The position numbers and the translations under genes were made by a program. DNA of 64,000 nt, from assembly GCF_003970865.1 (NCBI RefSeq), contig NZ_RXLZ01000007.1:1-64000 (forward strand), read 5' to 3'. Origin of the DNA: Stenotrophomonas maltophilia. Its GTDB lineage: Bacteria; Pseudomonadota; Gammaproteobacteria; Xanthomonadales; Xanthomonadaceae. Numbering within the stretch: the stretch's first letter is position 1; every line of letters starts with the position of its first letter. Positions 43,390-53,025 of the stretch are shown piece by piece. A model generated the notes under the pieces. That model was not told the origin of the DNA. It searched no databases and saw only the letters and a list, made by a program, of their open reading frames with translations.

Positions 43390-44688
43390 ATGTCGAAATT
43401 GAGTTCCAGTACCCTTCGGCGCCGATTGGCACTACTGCTCTGCGTCGTCTCGGCATTCTTCCTGATTGCCGGCAACCTACCTCGTATGATCCCGGCTATT
43501 GGTGGGGCGATAAACGGCGGTGAAGTCGCCTGGCTGTTGTGCATCTGTACGCTTGGATTAGCGTTTCTTGGGTCTGCTTTGTCTGTCCGCGCGTTGGTGG
43601 CTGCGGTGGGGGCTTGCATTCTTTCATTTGTAGTCGGCCTTTCGAAATTTGGCTTTAGCGGAGAGGCCTTTGCGTACAATATTAGGCTTTGTGGGCATTT
43701 GGTAGGTGGAGTTGTTCTTGCGAGATCATTGTGGCATCTCTATAGAGACAATTATCGAGCGCTCGTAAAGGCAATTGTTGTTACCTATACCGTATTAGCT
43801 CTCGCATCATTTGTGTTATTTGCAATATTTCCGGACACATCCCAGTTGTGGAAGGTCATGCAGGATTCCGGCGTGGACTTTCAGGGGGATCCACACAATG
43901 GAAGGCTGATATCTCCATACTTTGATCCAAACTTTTACTCCTGCATCATCGTGCTGCCAATTTTGCTTGCTTGGTACACGACAAGCTATTGGAAAGCGGG
44001 CTGGGTGTGCATGGCAATTCTGGTTGTGAGCCTGCTCATGACAGTGTCACGAAGTGGAATGGCGCTTCTTGTTCTTGTTCTTATTGCAATTTCGCTTGCG
44101 AACGCTCGGAGGATAATTAGAAAGAAATTTTCCTACGGCGCAGCCGCTGCGGCCTTGTTCGCGATCGCTGGCATCACTGTTTCTGGATTGGTACTGTCAC
44201 CCTTCGTAGAGAGAGCTGCTTCCAGATTCACTGGCGTTAAGGAGGATCGCTCCGCTCTTTCCAGGGTTAAGTCTTTTGAGATCGGAAATTTGCTTATTGC
44301 CGATCAGCCGATACTCGGCTTCGGATACAACTATGTGAACGAGCCGGCTCGCAAGATGCGCGGGGGCAAGGTTGGATTGGACTCCAGCATTCAGGTATTC
44401 TTTGCGAGCTTCGGACTGCCTGGCTCAATAGTGCTGATCGGGGTTGTTTGCAGTTGGCTCTGGAATGTTGATAGAAGACTCAGTTCAGATAGGGTTTTTC
44501 TCTATCGGGGCACTGTAATTTACAGTGTGATAACAGTCGTATTTGCTGGAAATTTCAATCAAATTTTGTTTTACCCATTTTGGCTTGTTCCGGTGCTCGC
44601 GTTTCTGGCGTATTTCCATTTCTTGGCGTACGGAGGGGGGCGGGGAATGGATGGCTCGGGCTATTCGCCTATCTCTCAAACTTCGTGA
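43390..44688 (+). CDS. O-antigen ligase/Wzy-type polymerase
   Basis: 432-residue inner-membrane protein with about ten to twelve helices and a large loop typical of Wzy_C. LLMTVSRSGMALLVLVLIAISLANARR (about 215-242) and the periplasmic-side LSRVKSFEIGNLLIADQPILGFGYNYVNE (about 292-320) fit the O-antigen ligase domain, including the SRSG and G-x-G-x-N patterns. As the only such protein in the locus it is the likely Wzy that polymerises repeat units. Strongly AT-richer than flanking genes. Last plus-strand gene of the EPS half. Confidence 0.83.
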   Translation: MSKLSSSTLRRRLALLLCVVSAFFLIAGNLPRMIPAIGGAINGGEVAWLLCICTLGLAFLGSALSVRALVAAVGACILSFVVGLSKFGFSGEAFAYNIRLCGHLVGGVVLARSLWHLYRDNYRALVKAIVVTYTVLALASFVLFAIFPDTSQLWKVMQDSGVDFQGDPHNGRLISPYFDPNFYSCIIVLPILLAWYTTSYWKAGWVCMAILVVSLLMTVSRSGMALLVLVLIAISLANARRIIRKKFSYGAAAAALFAIAGITVSGLVLSPFVERAASRFTGVKEDRSALSRVKSFEIGNLLIADQPILGFGYNYVNEPARKMRGGKVGLDSSIQVFFASFGLPGSIVLIGVVCSWLWNVDRRLSSDRVFLYRGTVIYSVITVVFAGNFNQILFYPFWLVPVLAFLAYFHFLAYGGGRGMDGSGYSPISQTS

Positions 44689-45756
44689 TGTCTTACAGTC
44701 GGGCTGCCCGCTCGCCACGGTGTGTAATGGCAAACCTGTTTTTTGCATTATGAGGCTGTTGTAGCGGTGTTGGGAGGGGTGTTGGTCAGGATAAAGATTG
44801 ATGCAGTTTGCAGCGAGATGCGCTACGTGAGCGTGGCGCCTGGAACGATACTATCCAATGGCTTGCGGTCGCAGTGAGGGAACACCAACCTGTTGTTCGA
44901 GCTGAGTAGGAAGGCGCTGGCACATACCGCAGAGTGCCGTGGCGTTTGACGAGTAACTATTGCGGCGCGGTGCAGGCAGCGCTGGCCTTGCAGGTTAGCG
45001 GTCAGTCCCTGCCAAGTGGCTTGTCGTGCGCCCGATTCAATGACCAGTGCAAGGCTCAATCAAGCCATTTTGGCCCTCCATGCCGCGGCGCAGATCCGCG
45101 GCCCAGCGCTGACCCGAAACCATGACCAATCCACGGTCGCTGTCTGGGAGAGTGCCCGGGAACCTAGCGGCGTTACAGTGGATGGATCTGTTGCGCGGTA
45201 GTTTTGCACATGTGTACCGATGCAGTCGCAGTAAGATGGCCATTCGAAGCTCTGCTTCGGTTCCTACATCGACCGGCTCTACTAGTTTGGTTTTCATCCT
45301 AGCCGCCCTGAGGGTCGCCGTTCGCTGCACAAGCCCGAATCATCGGAACAGCTCCATCAGCGGAACGCCGGCATTCTGGCCCTTCCGAGTCGCAATGGCC
45401 CGAAAGCATCTTCTCTAGTCCTTCTCTGGCAAGGGTCCCAGCGTTCTTGTTGCAGGGACTTCAGCACAGACTCAACGTAGACTTTCGACAGATCTTTCAG
45501 CTGCGCTCGTACTGCCAGCACATTTCCTTAGGCTTGAACCATTGTTTGCCATGCGTTGCTTTCCGTTCTCGCCCTAGCACTGGTTCTTCGCCAGCGCTGG
45601 GGCGAGCCGGCAACTGGCAGCCATCCCCTTGGTCTTGTCTTGGTTTGATCTCTAGGGCCTGGGCCAACTTACGAGGTGAAGTCCGGCGTCTGATTTCCTC
45701 GATCGCTACTTCTTCGCTCATTAACATGTCCCTTGGAGGAGGGGGCTTTCAGTGGT
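44689..45756. other. About 1 kb of apparently eroded sequence between the EPS halves
   Basis: No convincing intact gene on either strand. On the minus strand a 76-codon frame (45497-45727, beginning MSEEVAIEEIRRRTS) is followed in another frame by coding-like sequence (LKDLSKVYVESVLKSLQQERW) around 45400-45480, as if one gene had been broken by frameshifts. Other small frames (44934, 45037, 45122) look random. This may be the remnant of an IS or an EPS gene; I cannot name it. The convergent transcripts from both sides end here. Confidence 0.5.
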
Positions 45757-46704
45757 CTATGGCAGTAGCGTCTTCCGAATCTTGCGCTTTATCTTCGAAA
45801 GAAGCTGTTCAGTGGCAACCATGGCTCGGCCAAGACTTGCTCCTGGTAGGTACATCCGATTGTTCGCTGTACAGAAGACCGGCTTCTTTGCAGAGTTGGC
45901 AATCTCTATGGCCTGCTGCAACTCGCTTTCAACGAAAAGCGTTGCCGATGTGTCACTTGCGTATACGCTTGCCTTGAACTTGGAGTGCAGGTTCAGCCTT
46001 CTGCGCTCTTCTGCTGTGGCCACGTTGAGCATCTGCAGTGATCCATACTTGACCCCGTGGCGTTCCAGCCATTTTTCGGTGGCAGGACGGTACTTCTCAA
46101 GCCTGCTTGTCACCAAGTGCTTGACTGCGACGGTCGGCAGAATCAACGGATCTGCGTTCTCAATGAACTCAAGATACTTCGGACCGTCGTCGTTCTGTTC
46201 GTGGGTTGGGTCGACGCATAGTACTCCGTCGATGTCCAGGCACGCCTCGGAAAGGCGGGGATGATGCATGATGTTCCACTCGAAGGCGCGCGGTTGCGGC
46301 AGCAACTCGAAGTGAATGTCAACGTGATCTCTGCTCTTTGCTTCTGCGTATGCGGCTAGCGTCGTGACTCGACCGCCGTTCTCGACATAGGTGGCCAGTT
46401 GAGCTTTGGCCGATGCTATTGCATTTCCCGATGAAACGCTGTCGTCGATCAGCAGAATTCGACGCGCATCGCCAGTGCGAACCAGGTGGTTCATCTTGTA
46501 CGAGCGACTGTTTCCTTTCGCAATGTCACTATTGCTGACGAAGGATGCCAGGTCTGTCAGCGGCAAGTTGAGTTTCAGCGCGACAATGCTCGCTACAAGC
46601 ATGCCGCTCCTGGGTATCGCCACAACCAATTCAGTATCTTGCGGAATTCTGTGCAGGTTCCTGCTGATCAACAGCGAAAGGTCATCAATGCTTCTATAGT
46701 TCAT
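45757..46704 (-). CDS. Phosphoribosyltransferase-HAD fusion protein in the EPS locus
   Basis: 315 residues with two modules. Residues 1-120 are a type I PRTase fold: AIPRSGMLVASIVAL then the PRPP loop ILLIDDSVSSGNA (83-95). From about 153 a HAD-like phosphatase module begins with DIDGVLC (nucleophile D157, D159), later LVTSRLEKYRPATEKWL with a motif II Thr/Ser. The usual PRPP loop has two acidic residues, kept here as DD. It stands 55 bases downstream of the flippase gene on the same strand, so it is probably part of EPS synthesis, perhaps making a ribosyl-phosphate donor. The real reaction is unknown. Confidence 0.75.
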   Translation of the reverse strand: MNYRSIDDLSLLISRNLHRIPQDTELVVAIPRSGMLVASIVALKLNLPLTDLASFVSNSDIAKGNSRSYKMNHLVRTGDARRILLIDDSVSSGNAIASAKAQLATYVENGGRVTTLAAYAEAKSRDHVDIHFELLPQPRAFEWNIMHHPRLSEACLDIDGVLCVDPTHEQNDDGPKYLEFIENADPLILPTVAVKHLVTSRLEKYRPATEKWLERHGVKYGSLQMLNVATAEERRRLNLHSKFKASVYASDTSATLFVESELQQAIEIANSAKKPVFCTANNRMYLPGASLGRAMVATEQLLSKIKRKIRKTLLP

Positions 46705-46759
46705 CAGCGGTTCTTCCGGAAATTGGATTGCGTCAGCAACCAGTTTGAATGGGGTAGGC

Positions 46760-48253
46760 TCATTCCATGTGATCTGGCGTGACTGACCTCTGGGCGTTCG
46801 GTGAACGACGCAATGGAGACAGCAGTTCCATCATTGCCCTCAGCCAGGCCTTATTGATCAAGGTGCTGCCGACCAGATACACACATGCGCCGACTGCCAT
46901 GCTGGTGCCAGCAAGTATGTATACTTGGCCGATTGGCAGCGCCATTGCAGCCCAAGCCGCGGCGACCGCAAACGTGGTGCAGATCATTGGGGGCGCGAGC
47001 GCGCCGACGTATTCGAGGAAGGTTGCTCCACAGGCTGGACGTACCAAGAAGCGATAGTGGGGGTAGAAGGCGGCGCACTGCACCAAGAGCAACGAGATCG
47101 CCAAACCATGCAGATCCGCAGCAAATGCTCCCAGGTACATGAGCGCGGGAACGATTGCTAGCAATGCCAGATCCCACCAGAATGCACGGCGCACATTACC
47201 GGTTGCATTCAATAGGCTTCCCACTGGGTTCGCAGTGGAGCGGAGCAGGCCCCATATCGCGAACACGCGCATGAAGTCGACCGCTTCGTGCCACTGTGGC
47301 CCCAGAACCACGGCAACGATGAGCTCAGCCCAAAGTGCTGTAGCCGCGTAGATCGGGAAGTTGATTGAGGAGGTCAGCCTCATCGTTTGCAGATAGATCG
47401 ACTTCAGGGCTGAGCGGTCTGCCTGCACTCTTGCCATTATTGGCAAGCCGACCCGGGTGACAACGGGATTCACTACGGTGTTGGCCAGGCGAAGCGTCAG
47501 GTCGCGTGGAAGTGTGTATACGCCCATGGCTGCTGATCCGGCGACCGCGCCTCCGATCAGTATGTCTACCTGCATCTGCGCGCTGATAAGCAGAGTGTCC
47601 GCAAGTCGATAGGAGCCAAAACCGAGATGCGGCTTGATCTCTTGAAGATTGAAATGAAATCCAGGACGTAGTCCCTTCGACAAGCATGCCCATGCCAGGA
47701 GGCTGCTGATCGCGCTTGTAGTAACGATGGCGGCAACCAGCGAGTAGACGCCACCATCAAGCATTGCTACCAGGATTGCGCATGCAAAACCGGCGATGGC
47801 AGACGCAACTTCGATTCCAGCAAGTGTATGGAATCGGAGATCCTTCTCAGCTAGCACGCGAAACTGCTGACCAGCAGCGCTCAGGGGCATCGCCAGGCTG
47901 ATCAGGAGTATCACTGGTATCAATTCGCTTTGATCGTAAAATTTTGCCAATGGCCACGCTGCAATCATCAGCAGAAGCATCATAATCAGTGCTGCGCCAA
48001 GATTCAGCCAGTACAAAGAGGAGAGGATTCTCGCTGTCCTCTCTGGGAAGTGAATAAGGGCGTTCGACAGGCCGAGGTCGACGAAAAGCGAGATGACGCC
48101 ATAGACGGCTAGCGTAATGGCCATCACGCCGAAATCGGCTGGCGTCAGCAATCTGGCAAGGATCATCGTCTGCGCAAACTGCAGGAGCGCTCTCAGTAGC
48201 AGCGATGCAGAGGTCCATCTGCCTGCGGAAAATGCTTGGGCGCGCAGATTCAT
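46760..48253 (-). CDS. Wzx-type polysaccharide flippase (MOP superfamily)
   Basis: 497-residue inner-membrane protein with about 12-14 helices that would flip the lipid-linked repeat unit to the periplasm. The N-terminus AGRWTSASLLLRALLQFAQTMILARLLTPADFGVMAITLAVYG, taken in pieces, is typical of the polysaccharide-synthase (Wzx/WzxC-like) family, and LGFGSYRLADTLLISAQMQVDILIGG falls in the middle. The start overlaps the stop of the glycosyltransferase upstream (ATGA, 48250-48253). The AT-richer composition is shared with neighbouring EPS genes. Confidence 0.9.
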   Translation of the reverse strand: MNLRAQAFSAGRWTSASLLLRALLQFAQTMILARLLTPADFGVMAITLAVYGVISLFVDLGLSNALIHFPERTARILSSLYWLNLGAALIMMLLLMIAAWPLAKFYDQSELIPVILLISLAMPLSAAGQQFRVLAEKDLRFHTLAGIEVASAIAGFACAILVAMLDGGVYSLVAAIVTTSAISSLLAWACLSKGLRPGFHFNLQEIKPHLGFGSYRLADTLLISAQMQVDILIGGAVAGSAAMGVYTLPRDLTLRLANTVVNPVVTRVGLPIMARVQADRSALKSIYLQTMRLTSSINFPIYAATALWAELIVAVVLGPQWHEAVDFMRVFAIWGLLRSTANPVGSLLNATGNVRRAFWWDLALLAIVPALMYLGAFAADLHGLAISLLLVQCAAFYPHYRFLVRPACGATFLEYVGALAPPMICTTFAVAAAWAAMALPIGQVYILAGTSMAVGACVYLVGSTLINKAWLRAMMELLSPLRRSPNAQRSVTPDHME

Positions 48254-49356
48254 TTGTGCTGCAAGGCAGATTTAATTTTTTCTGCCAGCTTCCTGCGGAA
48301 GGTCTCCGGATGGAACTCTAGGGCATGCCTTGAGATTTTCTCGTGGTCCCATTCCATTGATGTCTGCTCAAACTCAACGACTGCCGCTCGGATTGATTTG
48401 GCGGTCTGTTCTGCGAAGAATGTGCCTGTCTCGCCCTCGATGACGCTATCCAGAATTCCCCCTTTCCCAAACGCAATCACCGGCGTTCCAAACGCTTGCG
48501 CTTCCACCGGCGCAATACCAAAGTCTTCTTCAGCCGCAAACACGAAGGCGCGGGCCTCCGCAAGGTGCTTCTCAAGCACCTCCTGAGGTTGATACCCGAG
48601 TACGCTGACATTCGGCTTTGCTAACTGCCTCATCTGCTCCAGCATTGGGCCGCTGCCAATAACAATCAGCTTCCGATCAGGCATGCGATTGAATGCCTCG
48701 ATGATCAGATCGATTCGCTTGTACGGCACCAGTCGTGAGGCGGTGACGTAGTAATCCTTGCGGGCAACCGCTGGCAATGCTTCGGGAATGTCGACCGGGG
48801 GCGGAATCACAACCGACTCTCGTCCGTAGACCTTGCGAATACGCCGAGCAATGAAGGTCGAGTTGGCGATGAAATGGTCCACACCATTGGCGGTCCGAAC
48901 GTCCCACATGCGAATATAGGAGAGAATGATCCGTGCGATGGCACTCTTCAGGCCACGGTCCAGCCCGGATTCGCGCAGATACTGCGGTTGAAGATCCCAG
49001 GCATAGCGAATCGGGGAGTGGCAGTAGCACACATGGACTTGATCTGGGCCAGTGAGCACGCCTTTGGCTACGGCGTAGCTGCTTGATAGAACAAGGTCGA
49101 AGCCGCTGAGATCAAACTGCTCGATGGCCAGCGGCATGAGCGGAAGGTAATTTCGATAGCTTTTGTGTGCACGCGGCAGTTTCTGGATGAAACTGGTGTG
49201 AACCTTGTGGCTACCAAGGAAAGAGCGATCTTCCTCAGGAAGGAAATCCACCAGGGTGAATATCTCTGCCTGGGGATACAGCAGTAGCATCTGCTTCAGT
49301 ACCTTCTCGGCACCTGCATTGACTGTAAGCCAGTCGTGGATGATTGCTACACGCAT
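48250..49356 (-). CDS. Glycosyltransferase family 4, mannosyltransferase-like
   Basis: 368-residue GT-B enzyme. RVAIIHDWLTVNAGAEKVLKQM at the N-terminus (GAEK loop), YCHSPIRYAWDLQPQY in the N-lobe, and the C-lobe ASRLVPYKRIDLIIEAFNRMPDR plus EEDFGIAPVEAQAFGTPVIAFGKGG (the EX7E motif) resemble WbaZ/WbdC-like mannosyltransferases. ATG 49356 follows AAGGAAG and begins right at the first strand; the frame stays open upstream but without a better start. The stop overlaps the Wzx start. Probably builds the EPS repeat unit. Confidence 0.88.
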   Translation of the reverse strand: MRVAIIHDWLTVNAGAEKVLKQMLLLYPQAEIFTLVDFLPEEDRSFLGSHKVHTSFIQKLPRAHKSYRNYLPLMPLAIEQFDLSGFDLVLSSSYAVAKGVLTGPDQVHVCYCHSPIRYAWDLQPQYLRESGLDRGLKSAIARIILSYIRMWDVRTANGVDHFIANSTFIARRIRKVYGRESVVIPPPVDIPEALPAVARKDYYVTASRLVPYKRIDLIIEAFNRMPDRKLIVIGSGPMLEQMRQLAKPNVSVLGYQPQEVLEKHLAEARAFVFAAEEDFGIAPVEAQAFGTPVIAFGKGGILDSVIEGETGTFFAEQTAKSIRAAVVEFEQTSMEWDHEKISRHALEFHPETFRRKLAEKIKSALQHK

Positions 49357-49429
49357 GCTGTTCTTCCTTGCAGACTTCGATGCTGCCTGTTCGATTGGGT
49401 GGAATCGAGATGGCTCGATTTCCATGGGC

Positions 49430-51550
49430 TTACTTTGCGATGTTTTCGAGATTGTCGAAGAAGAAGTCCGGGTCCCGCTCCGACGTCAACTGGTAGAGCG
49501 AGTAGCTTCGACTCAATCGCGCGCCACCATCTCGATATAGTGGATTCCAGGCGAACGTCGCACGGGCGCGAGTCGAACGAGGCAGCAGGAAGTCGAAGGG
49601 AATCGAAATGAAGATGCCCTTATCGAAACTGCCTTCGCCAAAGTCCATGGATGAAACATCGGTCTTGGTGGCGTATGCGCCCATGTTGACGCCATTGTCG
49701 AAGGCGCGCGCGACCGAGACCGTGGCGCCCCAGTCCTTTGCCAGATAGCGACCGGCGCTGATCATGCTGGTGATCTTGTGCTCATCGCCCCACTGATAGT
49801 AGAAGCTGGCGTGGCCGGTGGTGGTGCTGTAGTCGCGGAAGCTGAATCGCTGGTCGAAATCGCGTTGCTTCACCCAGTTCAGCTCGGCACCTAAGGCCCA
49901 GCGCTCGTTGAGGGGGCGGTAGAGGATTTCACCACCCACACCGCCATACATGGCCTCGAACAAACCGGCATATGCCGAGCCATACAGGTCCTTGCCCAGC
50001 TGATGATTGCTGGTGAACTGCAGGTTGGTCAGGGTCAGGTCTTCCGTGGTCAGGTAACGACGGATGTTGGTGCGGACCCGGGGCAGATTGCTTGGCGCGT
50101 CGTAGCGGAAGCGATCGTAGTTGTTGTACGCGTTGTAGCTGACCGTTCCACTCAGCCAGCTATTCCGCGTGAAGTGGAAATTGGCCGAGTAGGTGCCTGC
50201 GACCTGGAACAGGAAGAAGCCATCAGGACCGCCGAGCTGCTGCTGGTATCCAATGTTGAACGCGCCGTCGTAGCGCCGAAGTGGCGCCGCATAAAGGCTC
50301 TCACGGCGCTGCTGCGCAGGCGCTGCCTGCTCGATGTGGCCGGCCAGTTCGCTCAGCGGGGTACGATTGTCGAGGTAGCTGTTGAAGGTGCTGCGCTCAA
50401 TGCTGCTTTCCACGACGGGTACACCCAGACGGGTATTCTCGATCGTGAACCAGGTGGTATCGGATGGCAGTTCGGAATCCAGGATCCGCGCCGCACGGCC
50501 AACGCCCTGCGCCGGGTAGTAGAACCGACGCTGTTCGCCGCTGACGATGACTTCCGATCCGCGTCGGCTGATGCCCGTGACACGAAGGCCGGCGTTCTCT
50601 TCCAGGGTTCGGCTCAAGGCGGGCCAGTCGATATCATCCATTGACTGCGCAGAGGGTGCTGCGGATGCTCGCGCAACCGGAGGCGGATCCAGCAGCTTGG
50701 GCGTGGATTTCGCTCGTGCCACATTGCCGCGCAGGGTAATGCCGAACATGGCTGTGTCGCCGCGTTCCCAGCCAAGATGCAGTTGCACGTTGGGATTCAC
50801 GGCATAGCTTGCGCCCAGGTTGATCGGGCTCTTCTGTGTTTGATTGTTGTTCTGTGGTTCGCGCTTGTAGTCGTTGCCGTCGTACTCAAGCTTCAGCTGC
50901 AGGGGTTCCCACGGTGTCTGGTACGCGATGCCGCCGAAGATGCCGACGGGACCGCGGAACATGCCCTTGCTGTTGAAGTTGCCGGTGCCCTGCGCGCGCG
51001 GGCGCTCTTCAAAGCGATCGCTGATCACCCGAAGCGGATTCGAGAAATCACCTCGATTGCCAATGTAGCCGGTGGCAAGGCCGAGGCTTGCATCGATGGG
51101 CCCGAATCGCTTGCTTGCAACCAGATACTCACTGGAGAACAGGCCAGTACCGCCGATATCGCGGAAGCCTGCGGACAGCTCGGGCGCCCATCGGCTTTCC
51201 TGCCACAGCCGGACCTTCAGGTCGATCGACTTGTCCTTGTAGTTCTGCTTGCCGCTCAACCATTCCGGGCCATAGCGGCGGTTCGCTACCGAAACATAGC
51301 GGAATGCGCCTTCGACCCAGGGCAGCGGCTGCATCACCACGTTGTAGCGACTGTAGGGCGAGGTATGGCTTGCAGTGAAGCTCACCTCGCCGTCGTCGGC
51401 CATGCGCGCGGTGGGGGTCTGCAGCAGGCCAACGCCGCCCCAATCGCTTGCGGTGGGAGCAGGGGCAGTTTGTGCGTGCAATACAGCACTGACGCTCAGG
51501 CTGAGAAGGGCAACACTGGCGCGTGCCAGTGGGATGGAGCGATGGCGCAT
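49430..51550 (-). CDS. yjbH: YjbH domain outer-membrane protein
   Basis: 706-residue secreted beta-rich protein with a signal peptide (about 1-27, ending LHAQT). The opening GGVGLLQTPTARMADDGEVSFTASHTSPYSRYN is the hallmark of YjbH/GfcD (DUF940) proteins, and the C-terminal half is rich in aromatic alternating strands, consistent with a barrel. In E. coli yjbEFGH and gfcABCD the protein assists EPS or group-4 capsule secretion. ATG 51550 shares a base with the YjbG stop (TGATG). Last gene of the yjb run before the glycosyltransferase. Confidence 0.9.
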   Translation of the reverse strand: MRHRSIPLARASVALLSLSVSAVLHAQTAPAPTASDWGGVGLLQTPTARMADDGEVSFTASHTSPYSRYNVVMQPLPWVEGAFRYVSVANRRYGPEWLSGKQNYKDKSIDLKVRLWQESRWAPELSAGFRDIGGTGLFSSEYLVASKRFGPIDASLGLATGYIGNRGDFSNPLRVISDRFEERPRAQGTGNFNSKGMFRGPVGIFGGIAYQTPWEPLQLKLEYDGNDYKREPQNNNQTQKSPINLGASYAVNPNVQLHLGWERGDTAMFGITLRGNVARAKSTPKLLDPPPVARASAAPSAQSMDDIDWPALSRTLEENAGLRVTGISRRGSEVIVSGEQRRFYYPAQGVGRAARILDSELPSDTTWFTIENTRLGVPVVESSIERSTFNSYLDNRTPLSELAGHIEQAAPAQQRRESLYAAPLRRYDGAFNIGYQQQLGGPDGFFLFQVAGTYSANFHFTRNSWLSGTVSYNAYNNYDRFRYDAPSNLPRVRTNIRRYLTTEDLTLTNLQFTSNHQLGKDLYGSAYAGLFEAMYGGVGGEILYRPLNERWALGAELNWVKQRDFDQRFSFRDYSTTTGHASFYYQWGDEHKITSMISAGRYLAKDWGATVSVARAFDNGVNMGAYATKTDVSSMDFGEGSFDKGIFISIPFDFLLPRSTRARATFAWNPLYRDGGARLSRSYSLYQLTSERDPDFFFDNLENIAK

Positions 51551-52323
51551 CAGTATGAAACTCCGGGTGCATCCAGCACCTGGGTGGCAAGGAAGCGCAC
51601 GGCATCCTCGTTGACATCGGGGGCAATCGTGCGGATCTTGGCGGCGTCCAGCGGCACGTAGATCACCGCGCCAGGAGCAAGGTGCATGGGCGTGCTGCGG
51701 TTCCACAGGGCCACGCCGAGTTGCTGCACTTTGCCGTCGGGCTGGATGACGTAGAGATCATCCCGGCTCGCCGCTGGCAAGATGGGGCAGGCGCTTCGAT
51801 AGTGTCGAGCGTCAAGCGAGAACTGATGCTCGAGCTTGCACGGCTGTACTACCGCGCCAACAACCTGCACGGTTTCGGGTCGGCCCGGATAGACGACGCG
51901 GTCGCCGGCCAGCGCGGGCCGATTCTCCGATGCACTGGCTTCCAGGCGACGCGGATCAAGGAGCTGCGCCTCGCGCCCGGTCACTGGCAGGTCAACGAGC
52001 TCGCGCGCCAGCTGCGCGGCCGCGTCGGCAAGCTCCGGGGCATCCTGCTGGGAGGCGAGCGTTTCAAGATCGAAGAGCAGGCCCGCTTTGAGGCGGGTCT
52101 GTGGCGTCAGTGCACGTTGCCGAAGAAGGGCGGCGCCCAGCATATAGGCTTCTTCTTCCGGCGCTGCAGCGAGTGCGGCTGCGCTGAGGCGGGCCTCGGC
52201 GGGAAGCGTGTGCATGCCGGGATTACGAACATGGCCGACCGCTTCGACGTCAATCGGCGAGGAGGCGTGCGCATGGGAGGCCAGCGCCAATGCCAGCCCA
52301 AGGATGATCGGTCGCAGTGTCAT
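51550..52323 (-). CDS. yjbG: YjbG/GfcC-family capsule biosynthesis protein
   Basis: 257-residue periplasmic protein with a signal peptide (about 1-20, ending SHAHA). The GfcC fold is suggested by AVGHVRNPGMHTLPAEARLSAAALAAA (SLBB/ubiquitin-like strand), the helical segment with TRLKAGLLFDLETLASQQ, and the C-terminal APGAVIYVPLD. GfcC proteins work beside Wza in capsule export. ATG 52323 overlaps the YjbF stop (ATGA), and its own stop overlaps the YjbH start. Confidence 0.87.
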   Translation of the reverse strand: MTLRPIILGLALALASHAHASSPIDVEAVGHVRNPGMHTLPAEARLSAAALAAAPEEEAYMLGAALLRQRALTPQTRLKAGLLFDLETLASQQDAPELADAAAQLARELVDLPVTGREAQLLDPRRLEASASENRPALAGDRVVYPGRPETVQVVGAVVQPCKLEHQFSLDARHYRSACPILPAASRDDLYVIQPDGKVQQLGVALWNRSTPMHLAPGAVIYVPLDAAKIRTIAPDVNEDAVRFLATQVLDAPGVSY

Positions 52324-53024
52324 CGGTTCTGCAGGTCCTGCGAGTAGGGCTTGAGCTGGACAACTTCAAGGCTGGTGTCGGGTGCGATGGCCTGGATGCT
52401 CTTCCAGATGAACCCATTGGCAGGATCGACCCAATAATGGTTGTCGCGCTTCCATCCGTCGCCCTGAAGCCGCTCCCGCACGTGCAGCAGCTCGCGCTTG
52501 CTCTCCAGGATGTGGACCTTCTCTTTGCCCAAGATGGCCAGGGTGCCGGTGACCTTCATGCCATACCGGTAATCAGGCATGACGTCGTAGCGGCGCTGCA
52601 CGGTCGTGCCGTCTGCTATCCGGTGCAGCGCATGGAAGGGGGAATCTCCTTCGAGCGTCATGTCCTGAAGTTCCGGACTGCTGCCGTGGGTTCCGACGAC
52701 GACACCATCATTGAGGAAGACGATGCTTCGCTCGGAGCTGTACCAAGCCTGGCGCCCGGAGTCGATGTTGCCAAGCACCAGGACGGCGCCACCCGCTGGA
52801 CCGGTGACCTTGATCTGGGGGAATCGATTGGCGGCCACCTCGGCGGCCGTGGGTTCCACGTCAGGCTTGCCCTGCAGTGCCATCTGGACCGACTTGACGC
52901 TGGTCTTGCCCACGACGCCGCAACTGGTTGCCGTGATGAGGACAAGCAACGCAAGTGCTACGTGGCGCTGGCGGTTTGCACGTCGGGTGGCAGCCTGAGC
53001 GATCCTGCTCACGGTAGAGACCAC
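52320..53024 (-). CDS. yjbF: YjbF/GfcB-family lipoprotein
   Basis: 234-residue lipoprotein. After a basic N-terminus the hydrophobic stretch ends in the lipobox ITATSC (Cys at 35). The GfcB/YjbF pattern ANRFPQIKVTGPAGGAVLVLGNIDSGRQAWYSS and the C-terminal HYWVDPANGFIWKSIQAI are recognisable. GTG 53024 lies one base after the Wza stop; a GTG four codons further on is also possible. Outer-membrane partner in EPS/capsule export. Confidence 0.87.
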   Translation of the reverse strand: MVSTVSRIAQAATRRANRQRHVALALLVLITATSCGVVGKTSVKSVQMALQGKPDVEPTAAEVAANRFPQIKVTGPAGGAVLVLGNIDSGRQAWYSSERSIVFLNDGVVVGTHGSSPELQDMTLEGDSPFHALHRIADGTTVQRRYDVMPDYRYGMKVTGTLAILGKEKVHILESKRELLHVRERLQGDGWKRDNHYWVDPANGFIWKSIQAIAPDTSLEVVQLKPYSQDLQNR

Positions 53025-53025
53025 G

